This document shows, in pieces, positions 11,280-22,745 of a DNA stretch of 64,000 bases. The notes under the pieces were generated by a model that was not told where the DNA came from, searched no databases, and worked only from the letters and a program-made list of their open reading frames with translations. Both the position numbers and the translations under genes were made by a program. Numbering within the stretch: position 1 is the first letter of the stretch; every line of letters starts with the position of its first letter. Source of the DNA: Epichloe hybrida (taxonomy: Eukaryota; Ascomycota; Sordariomycetes; Hypocreales; Clavicipitaceae). The DNA lies in the NCBI GenBank assembly GCA_019022495.1, contig JAFEKR010000003.1, positions 2,356,001 to 2,420,000 of the forward strand, written 5' to 3'.

Positions 11280-14200
11280 GTTTGTGTGTCTCTTCTCAAA
11301 GCAAATGCACATGGGCGGGAGAAGAAGTGAGAGCCTGGGGCTGCCTCAGAACGGCTGTGTTGACATTTATCAAGTCAGGCCAGATGCTGTGGGCATGTTG
11401 GAACGGCCTGGGACAGGAGGCAGACAAGAGGAAAAGGCAGGGCGTATAGCAGGAATGTGGGAGAAACCGTCCAATGTCGAGCTGATAGATCTACGGAGAG
11501 CCGGGATATGTTTGGATTGGTGTTTGCCCAGGGTGTGTGTGTAATGAGATATTGGTTGACTCCTCTCCTCGCGATGGTCAGTCAAGCAGCAGAACGAGCT
11601 TTGCAAAGTGTGTGCGCGCGTGATGATGGTCACCTGCTTTATCTGCCAATAGGACTGACCAAACCAACGCAGGAGGCATAAAAGCCAGTTGCAATCAAAA
11701 TACAACCCGAGGGTGGCGGCGAAACGGGAACTAGCGACAGATCTGGAGCGTCGGGTCGACACAGAGTGGCCCAAAGAGCGTCGGGAAAATGCGTGGTGAG
11801 CTGGCAGGCCTGCGACCTCGACCTTGGCTTTATGCAGGTGTCTGTTTTTGGACAGCAGTGTACTGCAAGCACTGAGGACCCTGTCGTGAGCCGCAAGACA
11901 AGACAGCTGTTGATGGATATGTGCGTCAAGGAGGTGCGCGTAGTAAGACGGAATGTGGTCCCAAAGAGGTTTCCGGAGGTGATGCGAGTTATGGATATCC
12001 TGCAGTATATAAATCGTGCCGGCAGAGGACGAAGACCGGTGATGGTTCCTGAACGAGGAGTTGCGACCGACAACAACCAGGCTGTCAAAGCTTCCGAAAT
12101 TGACTTTCCACACTTGGGAGTGAGCGTCAAAACCCCAGCGGATAGGTCAGTGGCAGTATCCTGCTGCACAGTCGCGAAACAAGGCGTGGGTTGAAGAAAA
12201 AAAATGAGGGAGGGAGAGAGCGCCGCCGTCGTCGTCTTCGTTTGGAGCTTCACGAGGGGGTTGATAGAGAAAGGGTAGGGAGGAACAGGAAAAGTCGGCC
12301 CGCGTCCCTCTCAACACTTGGGCCAAACTTAAGGTGGTAAGTAGCGAGGGTTGTGCCAGGCACGCCCTGACGGTAGGCCGGCTGGAGGGCTGGTGCGTGT
12401 GTGCGTGTGCTGCAACTTGTTTGCTGGTGGTGGTGCTGAAGCTGTTGTTGGCCGGCGCGCAGAGTGACTCAGCTGGCGTCTTGGTAGGCCCACGGCGCGT
12501 TAGTGTGGCGTGGCAGAGAACCCGGCCTAGCCCCTATGTAGCAGTAGTAGCAGTCCTTCCTGGCCTCGTACTCGGTACTGAGCGATGACGAAGAACGAGC
12601 AGTAGGCTCTGGCCGATGGACTGGGCGCAAGGTGTTTTGCAAAGGACGCAACTATCCTGTACCGGGAATGCTTCTTTCAAACAATCTTCGCAAAGAACTG
12701 TCTGTGAGTGACAAAAAGATGGAGTTGGTAAGCTGACGTCTCCCGAGTCATGGCTCTGGGAGAGAAAGGACGAGATGAGTCTACGCTGGAAAGAGCGGGA
12801 TGCCATCCAAGTAAAGTACTCTACAATGGTATGTGGTTTTGCGATGACAAGGGGCTGGGCGGGGCCAGGCCAGGCATGCCCAGGCATGCCCCAGGAAGTA
12901 CATATGAATGTACATACTTGGCGGCATTGGGCGTGCATTGGGCTCAGGACACACAGCCAAAGGGAAGGGAGGGTGGCTATAGAAAGACTCACCTACATGT
13001 ATGTACATGTTGTATGCATGTGTATGCGTGTGTATGCATGTATGTATGGATGTTATGTAGGACGTGGGAGGAAAAACACAGAAGGCGCGGCCACAGAGCC
13101 AGCAGCAGAGAAGGTGGTCCACACCAGCCCTAGGCAACGGAACAAAAAAGGGGCGGAAGGTGGGCACAAAGGGGAAAGGGAGCCGTCTTCTGCTGGCTTC
13201 TGCTGGCGTGCTGGCGCGTGCTGGCGCGTGCTGGCAATCTCCCCGAGCTGGGGCGGCTTGGTCGGATGGATACGTACATGGCGCGACGCCAAAAAGTGAC
13301 TATGTACATACGGATCATACGGATTGCACGCAGAAGAAAAATAAGAATAAAAGAGCAGTGTGTAGGTACATGAAGCTCCCCGGAGCCCCAGTGCTGAGAC
13401 ATGTACAATGTACACTGCCCGGATGAGCCAGGTACCTATGAACGTACCTACGTACCCAGGTTGTCCAAGTCCATATGTATGCTTTCTTCCAGCAATGAAT
13501 GCACCAAGAGAGTCAAGTATGGGGTTGGACTTCAAGGGAGGTATGGAATACGTGACGGGACGACACAAAGGCCCCCCTCGTGTGTCAATCTGCTACAGAC
13601 CCGACAATCATTTCATAATTTCATATTGATAATTGGTCGGCAGCAGATCAGGAGGGAGTATGGCCAGCAAAGAAGCAAAGAATCAGCTTCCCACATACGT
13701 AGTTCCCGTTCCAGCCAGCATGACGGCATGGGGTCCAGCCCCGAGAAGGTTGTCTAGTGCCTATTAGCGGCTACGATTCTATACCAGTGCTCGACCGGGC
13801 GTAGCTGCTAGCAAAGGATCGACCCGGGAACTTGGGATTGCACGGGGTCTGGCAGGTCGTTTCAAACATGGACGTGGTTCACTTGGTGAAAAGGCCAGGG
13901 CAGGCCATGTTATGTTGTATTCTGTTCTGTTCTGTTAGTCTATTGATCTTTCTAAAAGCTATGTGCGCTGGCAAGGTTGAGCAACGATGCGGGGGGGGGG
14001 GAAGATTAGAGGAGAGACACTCTGAAAAGATGGGCCATAATAGTCTCTCATGCAAATTTTCTTCCGCCTGGCCACGCATTGTGACTTTGAAGCCCTTTCT
14101 TTTTTTTTTTTTTCTTTTTTTTTCGTTTGACCTTGCATTCTTTTATGGGCCGAGGTTGGGGCCGGGGCCGGGGCCGACGGCGAGCCTAATGATTCAGCAA

Positions 14201-16154
14201 ATGCCCCAGCTGGATGGAATTACGTAGGTCAAGGTTTGGCAGGGCAGGGATGCTGAGCGCCAACGATACGAGGTAATAACAAAAGAACAAAAGCGACAAG
14301 AACAGGACGACAGACGAGGCAGAGAGGGTCCGAGCCGCAACCGCCAGTGAGTGGCCCACGATGTGCCTTGATAAATCCGAACACGAGCAATTATAAGAAA
14401 GCTCTAGAATCGGAAGGCTATGATTGTGAAGCCGAACCGCTTGCTTATCAAGGGTTTGAGATTAGGTTCGTTTCCGACTGATTTGAAATCCTCTGCACGC
14501 GAGCATCATACAACACGATGCAATTTTTTTTGTTGGCAGTTTTTAGGTCCCAGGGATGTCGCGGACAAGGATCTCGGCCCATTCATTCCATCATGTATGT
14601 GCTATTGAAAATGCTTCTTTATATAATGCAAAGAGCCTGCGGATTACTAGAAAGGGCATGAAAGGTCTTTGGCATACACATAGTGACATAGGTGCCTTGC
14701 TCTCAACCTAGAATGCTGAGCCCCGCACATCCTCGAGGCCTTACAACTTGTCAAAGGGATGGGTAATTGAAGAAACCATCCGGTGCCGTTGCGCAACCTT
14801 GTAGCAATGCGCCAAGCGTCCTGTTGTCCTGTTGTCCTGCTGTCCTTTTGTTCTGTTGTCCTGTTGTCGCACATGTGCACCGCCAATACTCATTGCTAAC
14901 GCAGATGGACACATCAGCACTCCCAGGCACGCGTGCCACGATGTGCGTCGGAAGCCAATAACATGGCGAGCTAGAATAAGTCGAGTGGTTCGTCTGTTTG
15001 TATCGTTTTTGGCAAGCGCCGAGAGCATGCAACATGTATTATGCCAGACCGCCAGTCAGACCGCCTGCCAGACCGACTGAACTGAGGGTGAGTCACGTCA
15101 CGTAACAGAGTCATGCTGGCACTTGCATGCACCAGTCCGACATCTAGATTCATCTTAACCAGGGTAGACGGAATCTTGATCAGTCGTGGACTTCGTGGCT
15201 GCGAGTGGATGTGCGGCGTGAGCGCATGTCGCATGTCAGAGCCAAGGCAAATCAGAATTGGATGGACCCTTTTCGCCCTTTAATTCGTCCCGTCTGTCTG
15301 TGCCCGAAAAAGTGGCGTGGGCATAATTTCCAGTCGAATATTTTGAAAAAAAAAAAAAAAACTTCTCTCAGATTAACTAAGCCGGATTCATCAGTTCACC
15401 TAAGCAAGCAGGGCTGGCACGCGATTTGATACCTTGATTAGACAGTGTCATACTGCGAGCTGATTCCTGCACCAAGCATCGCCAAGCTCCATGGCCACAG
15501 GGGCATCAAAGTCTCGTCAATGGCAGGAGAGGACCTGTCCCGACGTTGTTCGAACAGCGCCGTACATGAGCATTCCCATTGATTGCCATCAACAAACGCG
15601 GGAAACGAGCCCTCTTTGACACGTTGCGCACGCCATATTGCGCACGCCATGACAAGACCGAATTGGGTGTACTTCGGAGTCGAGTCGTCTCTGTTCAGTT
15701 CAGCGGAAACCACAGTTCGTACATGTAATCATAAGTGGGCTGATGGAACCACCGGCCCGGGTCAGGGCAAGCAGCTGCTAATAGCTAGCTCTTACATACG
15801 ACGAGCGCCTATTTTTCTCGTCGTGGATACTTGGCTTGTTGGTATTATTATTATAGTCGTGGTGACGCAGTTTCTGCCCTGCATCTCAGATGCTTGACCA
15901 AATTGCCGCAGGCAAGTGGAGCCGAAAGCGCCCGGCTAGCCCAAATCAGCCCACACTTGCCTCGAGGCCTTTGGCATAACTTTTTTTTTCATGGAGCGCG
16001 CCGTGGCGCTGATCATGAACCTTTTTTTGTTTTCCCTTTCCCATTCGGTCAACAACAAGCTAGCTGGACGACGCAAGAGTGACGTGCGTGACGGTGCGTC
16101 TGACAAACGCATCTATCACCGTGGCCAAGCTTTGTTCCATTTCGCATTGTTACA
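11280..16154. other. Gene-poor region, left part
   Basis: About 4.9 kb with no supportable gene. 11280 to about 12250 is likely PLC promoter/leader; its 247-codon minus-strand open frame (11370-12113) has no domain and unnatural composition. Short tandem tracts occur at 13190-13235 (GCTGGCGCGT units), about 14815-14870 (TGTTGTCC units) and 14158-14176 (GGGGCC units), with T tracts at 14099-14125 and an A tract at about 15345-15360. ATGTAC-rich sequence lies at about 12890-13060. Confidence 0.45.
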
Positions 16155-16356
16155 TAAGATAGCCTAACGGAGTGTGGGCTACGTTATCAGGCAGCGGGCC
16201 ACCCCGAATTAGGTATAACGCAAAGTGTTTTAAAACCATTTAGTAAGTACTAGCTAATTAGCATTTATAAACATAATATTAAAATTTATTGCACTATACC
16301 TAATTAGGCCGGCCGGTTGCCTGATAACGTGGCCCACACTCCGTTAGGCTATCTTA
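16155..16356. mobile_element. MITE-like inverted-repeat element with TA duplication
   Basis: 202 bp including flanking TA on both sides. The left end AGATAGCCTAACGGAGTGTG is matched at the right by CACACTCCGTTAGGCTATCT, and the complementarity continues inward with a few mismatches (ACGTTATCAGGCA against TGCCTGATAACGT; AATTAGGTATA against TATACCTAATT), leaving an AT-rich centre. Long terminal inverted repeats, TA target site, no coding capacity: the pattern of a Tc1/mariner-derived MITE. Superfamily is inferred from the TA only. Confidence 0.85.
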
Positions 16357-19300
16357 CTGTCTGTATGCTTTCTAGCCCCTGCCACTCTCCTACAATTGCT
16401 CAGAGTGGCGATAAGGTCTTTATGTACGGATTATGCTTGTACAAAAGATAGAGAGAAGGGAGGGGGTGGGGGGGGGCGTGAGAAGACAGGAAACGACAGG
16501 AGACGACAGGAGAAGACAGGGCGGGCGATGTTGTTGGGCTAGTGCAAACAAAGAAAGAAGGGAAATGAAACAACGCCGAGGATCGAAAAGACGGGGTACA
16601 TGATGGACAAGTCGTGCTTCGCTAGGATATTCCTTGTTTGGCTGGGTTGCTGCGACCTCACGTTACCGGTCCCCTCGTCCCCTCGTCTCCTCCCCCTCTT
16701 TCTCTTTACATTGAATGAAAAAAAAAAGTCGGATTGATTCATTAAGCCAATGATGAGCTTTGCCAATTTTTGCCGTCCATCTCCTTTGCAGTGGCTCGTG
16801 CCATCGATTGGCACTTTTGAAAGCGCTCTGACCAGGCTACGTCCGTGACGTCATGATTAGGGCTTTGTGCCATCGTGTCCCTACTCCGCTCTACACGTAG
16901 TGGCCAAATAAAGAACTCGGAGATTCGGCAAAAGGAGCGAAGAAAGGATTGCCCGGCCAGCTGAACAGTATTCTTGCAAAGACGCCATTCTGGATAAAAG
17001 TCATTGCCAACAAGCTGCACGGCCCTTGGCATCATGGGTTGATCAATTTTCATTGGGTATCTCAGCGGCAGCTTTTGTTTTGTAGCGAGCTCCGTGTTGG
17101 ATTCTTCACCAATCGAAACCTGCATTGTGATGCTTGACGAGATGCCAGGCGCTTACACTTCTTTGACCAGTATCATCTACATATGTACTTGGGTACTTTG
17201 TCCCGCCTCGTCTGTTTGGATAAATCGTACGGCTTCAGGGAAGTGCCTGCGACTGTTGGCTCGAATCCCAGTGCACACGATATTAAATGCTTCTCCTGCA
17301 TTCCAGGAATCCACCTAGGTACGTCGGATCGTGTCAGAGTGTTGCGCCGATAATTGTGCCATGTATTACCATGGGCGGAGGTTTTTCTCCCAAAGGAAGC
17401 GTCATGGCCATCGTGGCGTCATGCCGCGGTCACGACCGACGACTTCACCATTGATGCTGTCTCTTCGGGAGTTCGATTTTTTGAACAGTTTACCGCACGC
17501 CGCCCTTGCTAATTAATATATGTAGGGAGAAATAAAATACTCACGCTTCTCGCTGTCGATTGCAGCACAGCTGCGCCGAAGGGCTGGTCGTCCGTTCCAC
17601 TGACAAAGCAAGAGCCATTGGGAGCCATGAATCCAACCGAAATCCAGATGTACAGGCATCTCGTTCATCAACACCAGCAAACAGTGATGTATTCAACTGT
17701 TGGATCACTCGGTAGGTAGCTTCCTGGATAATGTACATTGACAGCGTGTGGTATCAAAGTCGCCATCAAACCACCAAGCAGCCCAACTGCCTATATCAGA
17801 AAGCACGAAACAGGTTGTCGCGAGATCATGTAGTAGAATCGTGAGTGGTGCTTCGGTTCGATTGCACCGAATCTGAGTGCGTATTCACCTGCCAAGGGGA
17901 AGATACTGCCTCAAGCCTGGGAAGAGGTCGACCAAGGAAGACGTCGTCTCGAAGACCCGTGTCCTCTGTGAGACACGTTTCCAAGTATCATGTTTCATTT
18001 CCTTGGTCTACTAGGATTCGCAGGGAAAGCTGACATTGGTTTACTTGAACATGACCAGTATTTCGGGTATATGTAGGAACCTGTTGAGCACATGACATGC
18101 TCATTTATCACAGCTGCTGTTGGGGGTGCGCACTCCGTCTTTTTTTTTTTGGCTATTTGGCCTAGCTGCTTCATTAGAACCCATGCTTGATCAATCCTGA
18201 ATCTGATCAAAGGCCAAGACTCTGTGGACCTCTCATTCCCCCTTGCGACTGAACTACGAGACAAGTCGTCTTGGAAATTCCAGCCGACGTTGCAGTGTAA
18301 GCAGTCCATGGTTCGATTGGATTGAGCCGAGTTTTCAGGATTTCATGTCACCCCGACTAATACATTGTCGATACGGATCCGTACACGGCACAGATAAAGG
18401 CCCTCTACGGAGTACACACGGAGTAGTGGAGGCATCAAAATTGTTACCCCAGGCCAAACGAAACACGTAGCATTGTGGAGTCGTGAGGCTCTTTCCTATT
18501 GTCGAGGAGGGACCGTTTTTTGCGAGTCAGCACTTGTTGCGCAGGCAGGCAAGCCCGGCAACAATGCGTCACATCATTGATCAATCATGAACAGACAAAC
18601 TCGAGGCGCGCGTGCCCGCGAGCAGGGTCTCCTCCTGGCCGGGCTCAGGGGAAATTTTGAAACCAGAATTGACCAGAACACCCTGCCAAACCCTGCCAGA
18701 CCCTGCCAGACCCTGCCAAACCCCGCGAATTGCACCTCACGTGGCCACGCCAGTTTGCAGTCGTGGCAACTTGCTGCGACGCCATTTCCAACTCTGCATA
18801 AAATGCGTAAAAATCCAGTCACCTTCTCGCCCCAGCTGCCCGGTTCGACAATAGCGCACCGGGACCACAGCTACTAAAGTCGAACCGGTCTCGGTCTCGG
18901 ATGATCCGGCATATCATCAGCCATCAGCCTGCGCAGAGACCTACATGGCCATGCTCCCTGTGCAGCTCCATTGATTGATTCGGCCGAGTTGGCAGTTACT
19001 GCGTGCGGATGGCGCGAGAGAGCCTGGGACAGCGCCGGGCCGACAACACACGAGGGGGGGCGCCAAAGCTATCGACTTTCCAAGTGCCCTCGTACATGCG
19101 TCAATCACGACTTGGCAGAAGCCAATTGGGGGGGCCTCGCCATGGTGTCTTGGGCCAAAAATGTAGCATAGTCTTGTGTGTTGTGTTTCGCGATTCACGT
19201 GCAACGTGCTGACCACCAACTTTCAAACTGGACAAGAGGAGCGAGCTTGGCAGGAAACAAGGTGGTGTTTTGACTTGCAGATGGCCCCAACAAACTTGCA

Positions 19301-20167
19301 GTCGTGTGCGAGCATCACACAGTGTCATGGTGCACAAACGTGTGACAAAGAGACGGTGGCTTCACATTGTGGCCGGTGCCCGAAATCCGTTTCTAGATGC
19401 CGTGACTGATGCGAAGGGGTAGTCAGCGATGCAACAATTGCAGAGGTTCTCGTTTTGTCCGTTGCGGTGCGAGAATTTGAATCTGACTAGTCTCTTTTTC
19501 TTGCAAATCAATTTTCTGATCGACTTATCCCGGGCCGGGCCGCCAATGTCCACTGTCTTGCCTGGATGAGATGAAAGGACAAGCAGTTCTGGTAGTCCAG
19601 CTGGTCAGATCTGCACATGTTGTCTGGCTCGGGAAATAGACTTGCGACAAGATTCGATCCAAGATGGTGGCGACTGACAAACAACACGTTGGTCAGCAGA
19701 TGTGTGTGTCTGACCCTGACAAGTCATGCATGGTGCTTGAAATCGGTGGCCTCATTCGTGCGTGCGATGCCTGCATGCTCCGTACGTGGCCGCAGTACGG
19801 ATTCCCCAGCGAAACAGCGAGCGTTTGTGACCCTCGGGCCGGGGAGCAATCATGTTCAGCAGGGGAACAAGACAGGACACCAGATGGGGCGTACTGGTGC
19901 GTGCCATGGTTGTATGAATGTGAGGAGGGGGACTAGCTGAACTGTTTCCGTGTACCACCAAGATGGCTGATTTTGGCACCGAAACCCAAAAGAATCGTCT
20001 TCTCTGGAGATGAGGGCTCGCCTCGTAAGGTTTTCCATCTCCCGAACGTCTAAGACTGTCACCCGTGCTCACATGTGTTTTCTACCCATCCCTCAAGTTC
20101 TCAAGTTTCTGGACCTGAACTAACACCGAGGTACCAGGGCCATCGGTGACCGAGCACTCGTTCTTGG
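16357..20167. other. Gene-poor region, middle part
   Basis: 3.8 kb with no supportable gene. It contains GACAGGAGA-type short repeats with a G tract (about 16450-16525), a 10-bp tandem CCCTGCCAGA/CCCTGCCAAA array (about 18681-18725), and a fragment GGCTCGAATCC at about 17258 that resembles a tRNA B box but lacks an A box and a foldable clover leaf. Open frames are short and change frame repeatedly. Confidence 0.45.
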
Positions 20168-21061
20168 AGCTTGTAGAAGTGGTGTGCACAGCACTTTGGG
20201 AGCGACCCTGATGCGTGAAGCCATTGGGGACTCGTACGTACTTGAAGCTATCTTGGCAGGGATGCTGACGATGGTACTGACTACATCAAAGTCATCGATC
20301 TGTTCTGTTCGAGAAAGAGGCCATCAGGGTACTCTCGACCCTTTCTTGGCAGTCGACGTGTCTTGCCAACAGCTCGCAAGACTGAGAAAGAAGCAGAAAA
20401 ATACTCTCAACTCCGGAACGGTGGAATGGGTTTTGCAGGGGACACTGTATGCGAGCCAACAAAGCCTCGGGAGCAGAAGACTGCCTCACATGGACGTGCA
20501 CAACAATAAGCGGATAGAAGCTGACATTAGAGAACAGCTCACCACAACGGAGGAGGTACAATGTCAACGGCCCCTCACGCCGCGAAAGTATCTCAACTGA
20601 CCAGCATGTAGCGGATGATGAAGGGCGTAAGTGGTACCATCGTGGCATGGTCCAATGTACACTGACTAACATGGCTCGTTTAGCAAGGCCTGCTTGTACG
20701 TACCTTTTTTTTCGTTTTTTTTTTTAAAAAAATTCACCTTTTATCAAGTAGAGAAGGCTAACACGACTTCTACTACAGTTTATAGAGCCGCTCAGACTCT
20801 TGTAAAGACGAAGTGAGAGTAGGCTAAACTTGCGAGTGCGAAGCCTCATGAACTTGATACTTATGCCAGATACCATAGGCAATTGCAATTAGTCGGCAAC
20901 TCGGGCATCTACGAGTCGCTAGTAAATCGCCATTCCTTCCCCGGTCCTGGCATTGCTATTCGCATCCTCGGCGACGAGACCGAGAAACGAGAGATTGCCC
21001 GCCAGGCCGACCACGTCTTCATCACCATGCAAGGAAGAAGGCTGGGCCTTTACGACCAAGT
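20168..21061 (+). pseudogene. Decayed GMP synthase copy (PP-ATPase domain relic)
   Basis: GMP synthase (glutamine-hydrolysing) converts XMP to GMP. Three separated pieces match the family in order on the + strand: the PP-loop region RSGVHST..ATLMREAIGD (about 20168-20235; the family has SGGVDST..LMREAIGD), then VEWVLQGTLY (about 20420-20450), then SLVNRHSFPGPGIAIRILGD and IARQADHVFI..GLYDQ (about 20915-21061). Between them the frame is lost: a stop at 20598-20600, then a T/A-rich tract near 20706-20741. The PP-loop Asp is replaced by His and the upstream glutamine amidotransferase half is not recognisable. An essential enzyme of this kind should have an intact copy elsewhere, so this is read as a dead duplicate. 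The match is from memory of the family, not a search. Confidence 0.7.
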
Positions 21062-21433
21062 AAGCTGCGTTACAGATGCGCACTCGAAGACGGGCGCAAG
21101 CCAACTGTTGTCTTGCACTACCATTTTTGCGGCTCCAAAAGTTGACAAACTTACCATGACCAAGTAAATCCCTTGTAATGCAAGTATGCGTGGTTAATCG
21201 AACATGATTCTCATATTTTTTCATGTATTATTCCCTCGCACCTTGTCGCGAACCTACCCTCCCATCCCCACACCGGGATGGCTGGCGCCGGTGATGGTTG
21301 CAAGGGAAGGGAACTCCCGCTTACAGTGGAGAACTGGGTACATGATGCAGAAGCGGTGAAAGTTGCAACAGAAAAGGACAGACGAGTTGGAGGGGGTGTC
21401 CGGCGTCCGACGGGAAGCAAGCCATTTCGGTGC

Positions 21434-21511
21434 CATGGACCCATGGACCCATGGAGAGATGGAAAGCTGGAAAGATGGAAAGCTGGAAAGATGGAAAGAT
21501 GGAAAGATGGG
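21434..21511. repeat. Purine-rich GGAAAGAT/GGAAAGCT minisatellite
   Basis: Starts with ATGGACCC repeats, then alternates AGATGGAAAGCTGGAAAG units of 8 bp to 21511. One strand is almost pure purine. Confidence 0.85.
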
Positions 21512-21595
21512 ATGCGGGAGAGAGAGACTGCGTCGCCGTCCAATTTATGCCATTTCCGCCGTGGCCGCACAAGCAGCTCAGCTCAGCTGCCTACG

Positions 21596-21684
21596 CCTCT
21601 TTCCCTCTTTCCCTCTTTCCCTCTTTCCCTCTTTCCCTCTTTCCCTCTTTCCCTCTTTCCCTCTTTCCCTCTTTCCCCCTCTTT
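21596..21684. repeat. Pyrimidine (CCCTCTTT)n minisatellite
   Basis: About ten near-perfect 8-bp units of CCCTCTTT, strictly pyrimidine on the + strand. It lies 85 bp from the purine-rich 8-bp array at 21434-21511 and is partly complementary to it. Confidence 0.9.
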
Positions 21685-22745
21685 GCTCGGGCACCTTGGT
21701 CCGCTGCAGACAAGCATCGCAAGGCATCGCAAGTGCGGTATTTTACGGAGCACCGAGGACATGAGGGGGGAAGAATAAGAAGCGCCAGAAAAGAAGAAAA
21801 GAAACACATGGCGTGTCTTGTTGGCGTGCGACAGGACAGGACAGGACAGGAACTAGAACAAAAAAGAAACAAGAAAGAAAGAAAAAGCACCACCACCACC
21901 CCCCGTCTGTCCCGGGACGACGTGGACTTCAAGTGCCGATACAACCACGACGTCCCAGGGTTTCCCGTCCGCGGAGCCCCGGGCAACATCAAGTTGGCAA
22001 GTCAGCCTGGCTAGTGGCAGCCGGTATTGTATGTATTTTTTTTCAGACCTGGTTCCCGTGACACTTGGTGCCTTGCCATTTGACCTTGCTTCCGCCTCAT
22101 GCCCTCATGCTGACTGACTGGCCATTTTTGAAACGCCCGTGGCACCCGCCGACCGCAGTTTCCTTCTCAATCTCGGTGACCATGTATGTACATACATGTA
22201 TCTACGAGTTTAACGCCGTGAGCCGTGAGACAAGGGTATGGGACCACGCGACGGACCCATTGACGTAATGTCCCGTCCCCGCCGCTTCATGCTCTTATCT
22301 GCTGCATTGCATGACGCTGTGACGGTGCGTAGAAAAAAGTGACTTGTCGCATTGAAAGGGGCGACTTCTTCGTGAGAGACCAATGCAAGATAATCGATCG
22401 ACTCGAGGCATCGTCCAGTTTCAACGGTTGAAGAACACGGCTTTCCCAGAACAGCATTATGCACACGCCTCGCTTGCATCACGCGAGGTTGCTGATGAAC
22501 TCGCAGTTCCCGCAGTTCCCGCAGTCCCACTTTATCTGAAGACGATGAGGGTGGTTGTTGTTGATGTTGATGTTGTCGCTGTTGCTGTTGACGTTGCTCT
22601 AGGTTAGGTTAGATTGAGCTATTCGGTACTCCCCTCATCAAACTGTAGGACTGACTGCATGAACAAAGACACATGGCCTTCTTTCTATTTTGTCTTCGCC
22701 GAGGTCCTTCCGGATCTACATCTACCTTACTGGACTCGGCTTGCC
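21685..22745. other. Gene-poor region, right part
   Basis: About 1 kb with no gene recognised; includes GGACA repeats near 21832-21850 and the 3' flank of the Zw10 gene at the right edge. A TTGATGTTGATGTTG-type short repeat lies at about 22555-22600. Confidence 0.4.

Noticed and set aside
11370..12113. 247-codon minus-strand open frame upstream of PLC
   Set aside because: Composition is irregular, no domain, no splice partner; it sits in the likely PLC promoter/leader.
13832..14227. Candidate small secreted protein with a hydrophobic N-terminal stretch
   Set aside because: The frame depends on G and T homopolymers and ends in a poly-Phe run; no Cys pattern or gene context.
17250..17270. tRNA-like B box GGCTCGAATCC
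   Set aside because: No A box at proper distance and no clover-leaf pairing in the flanks.
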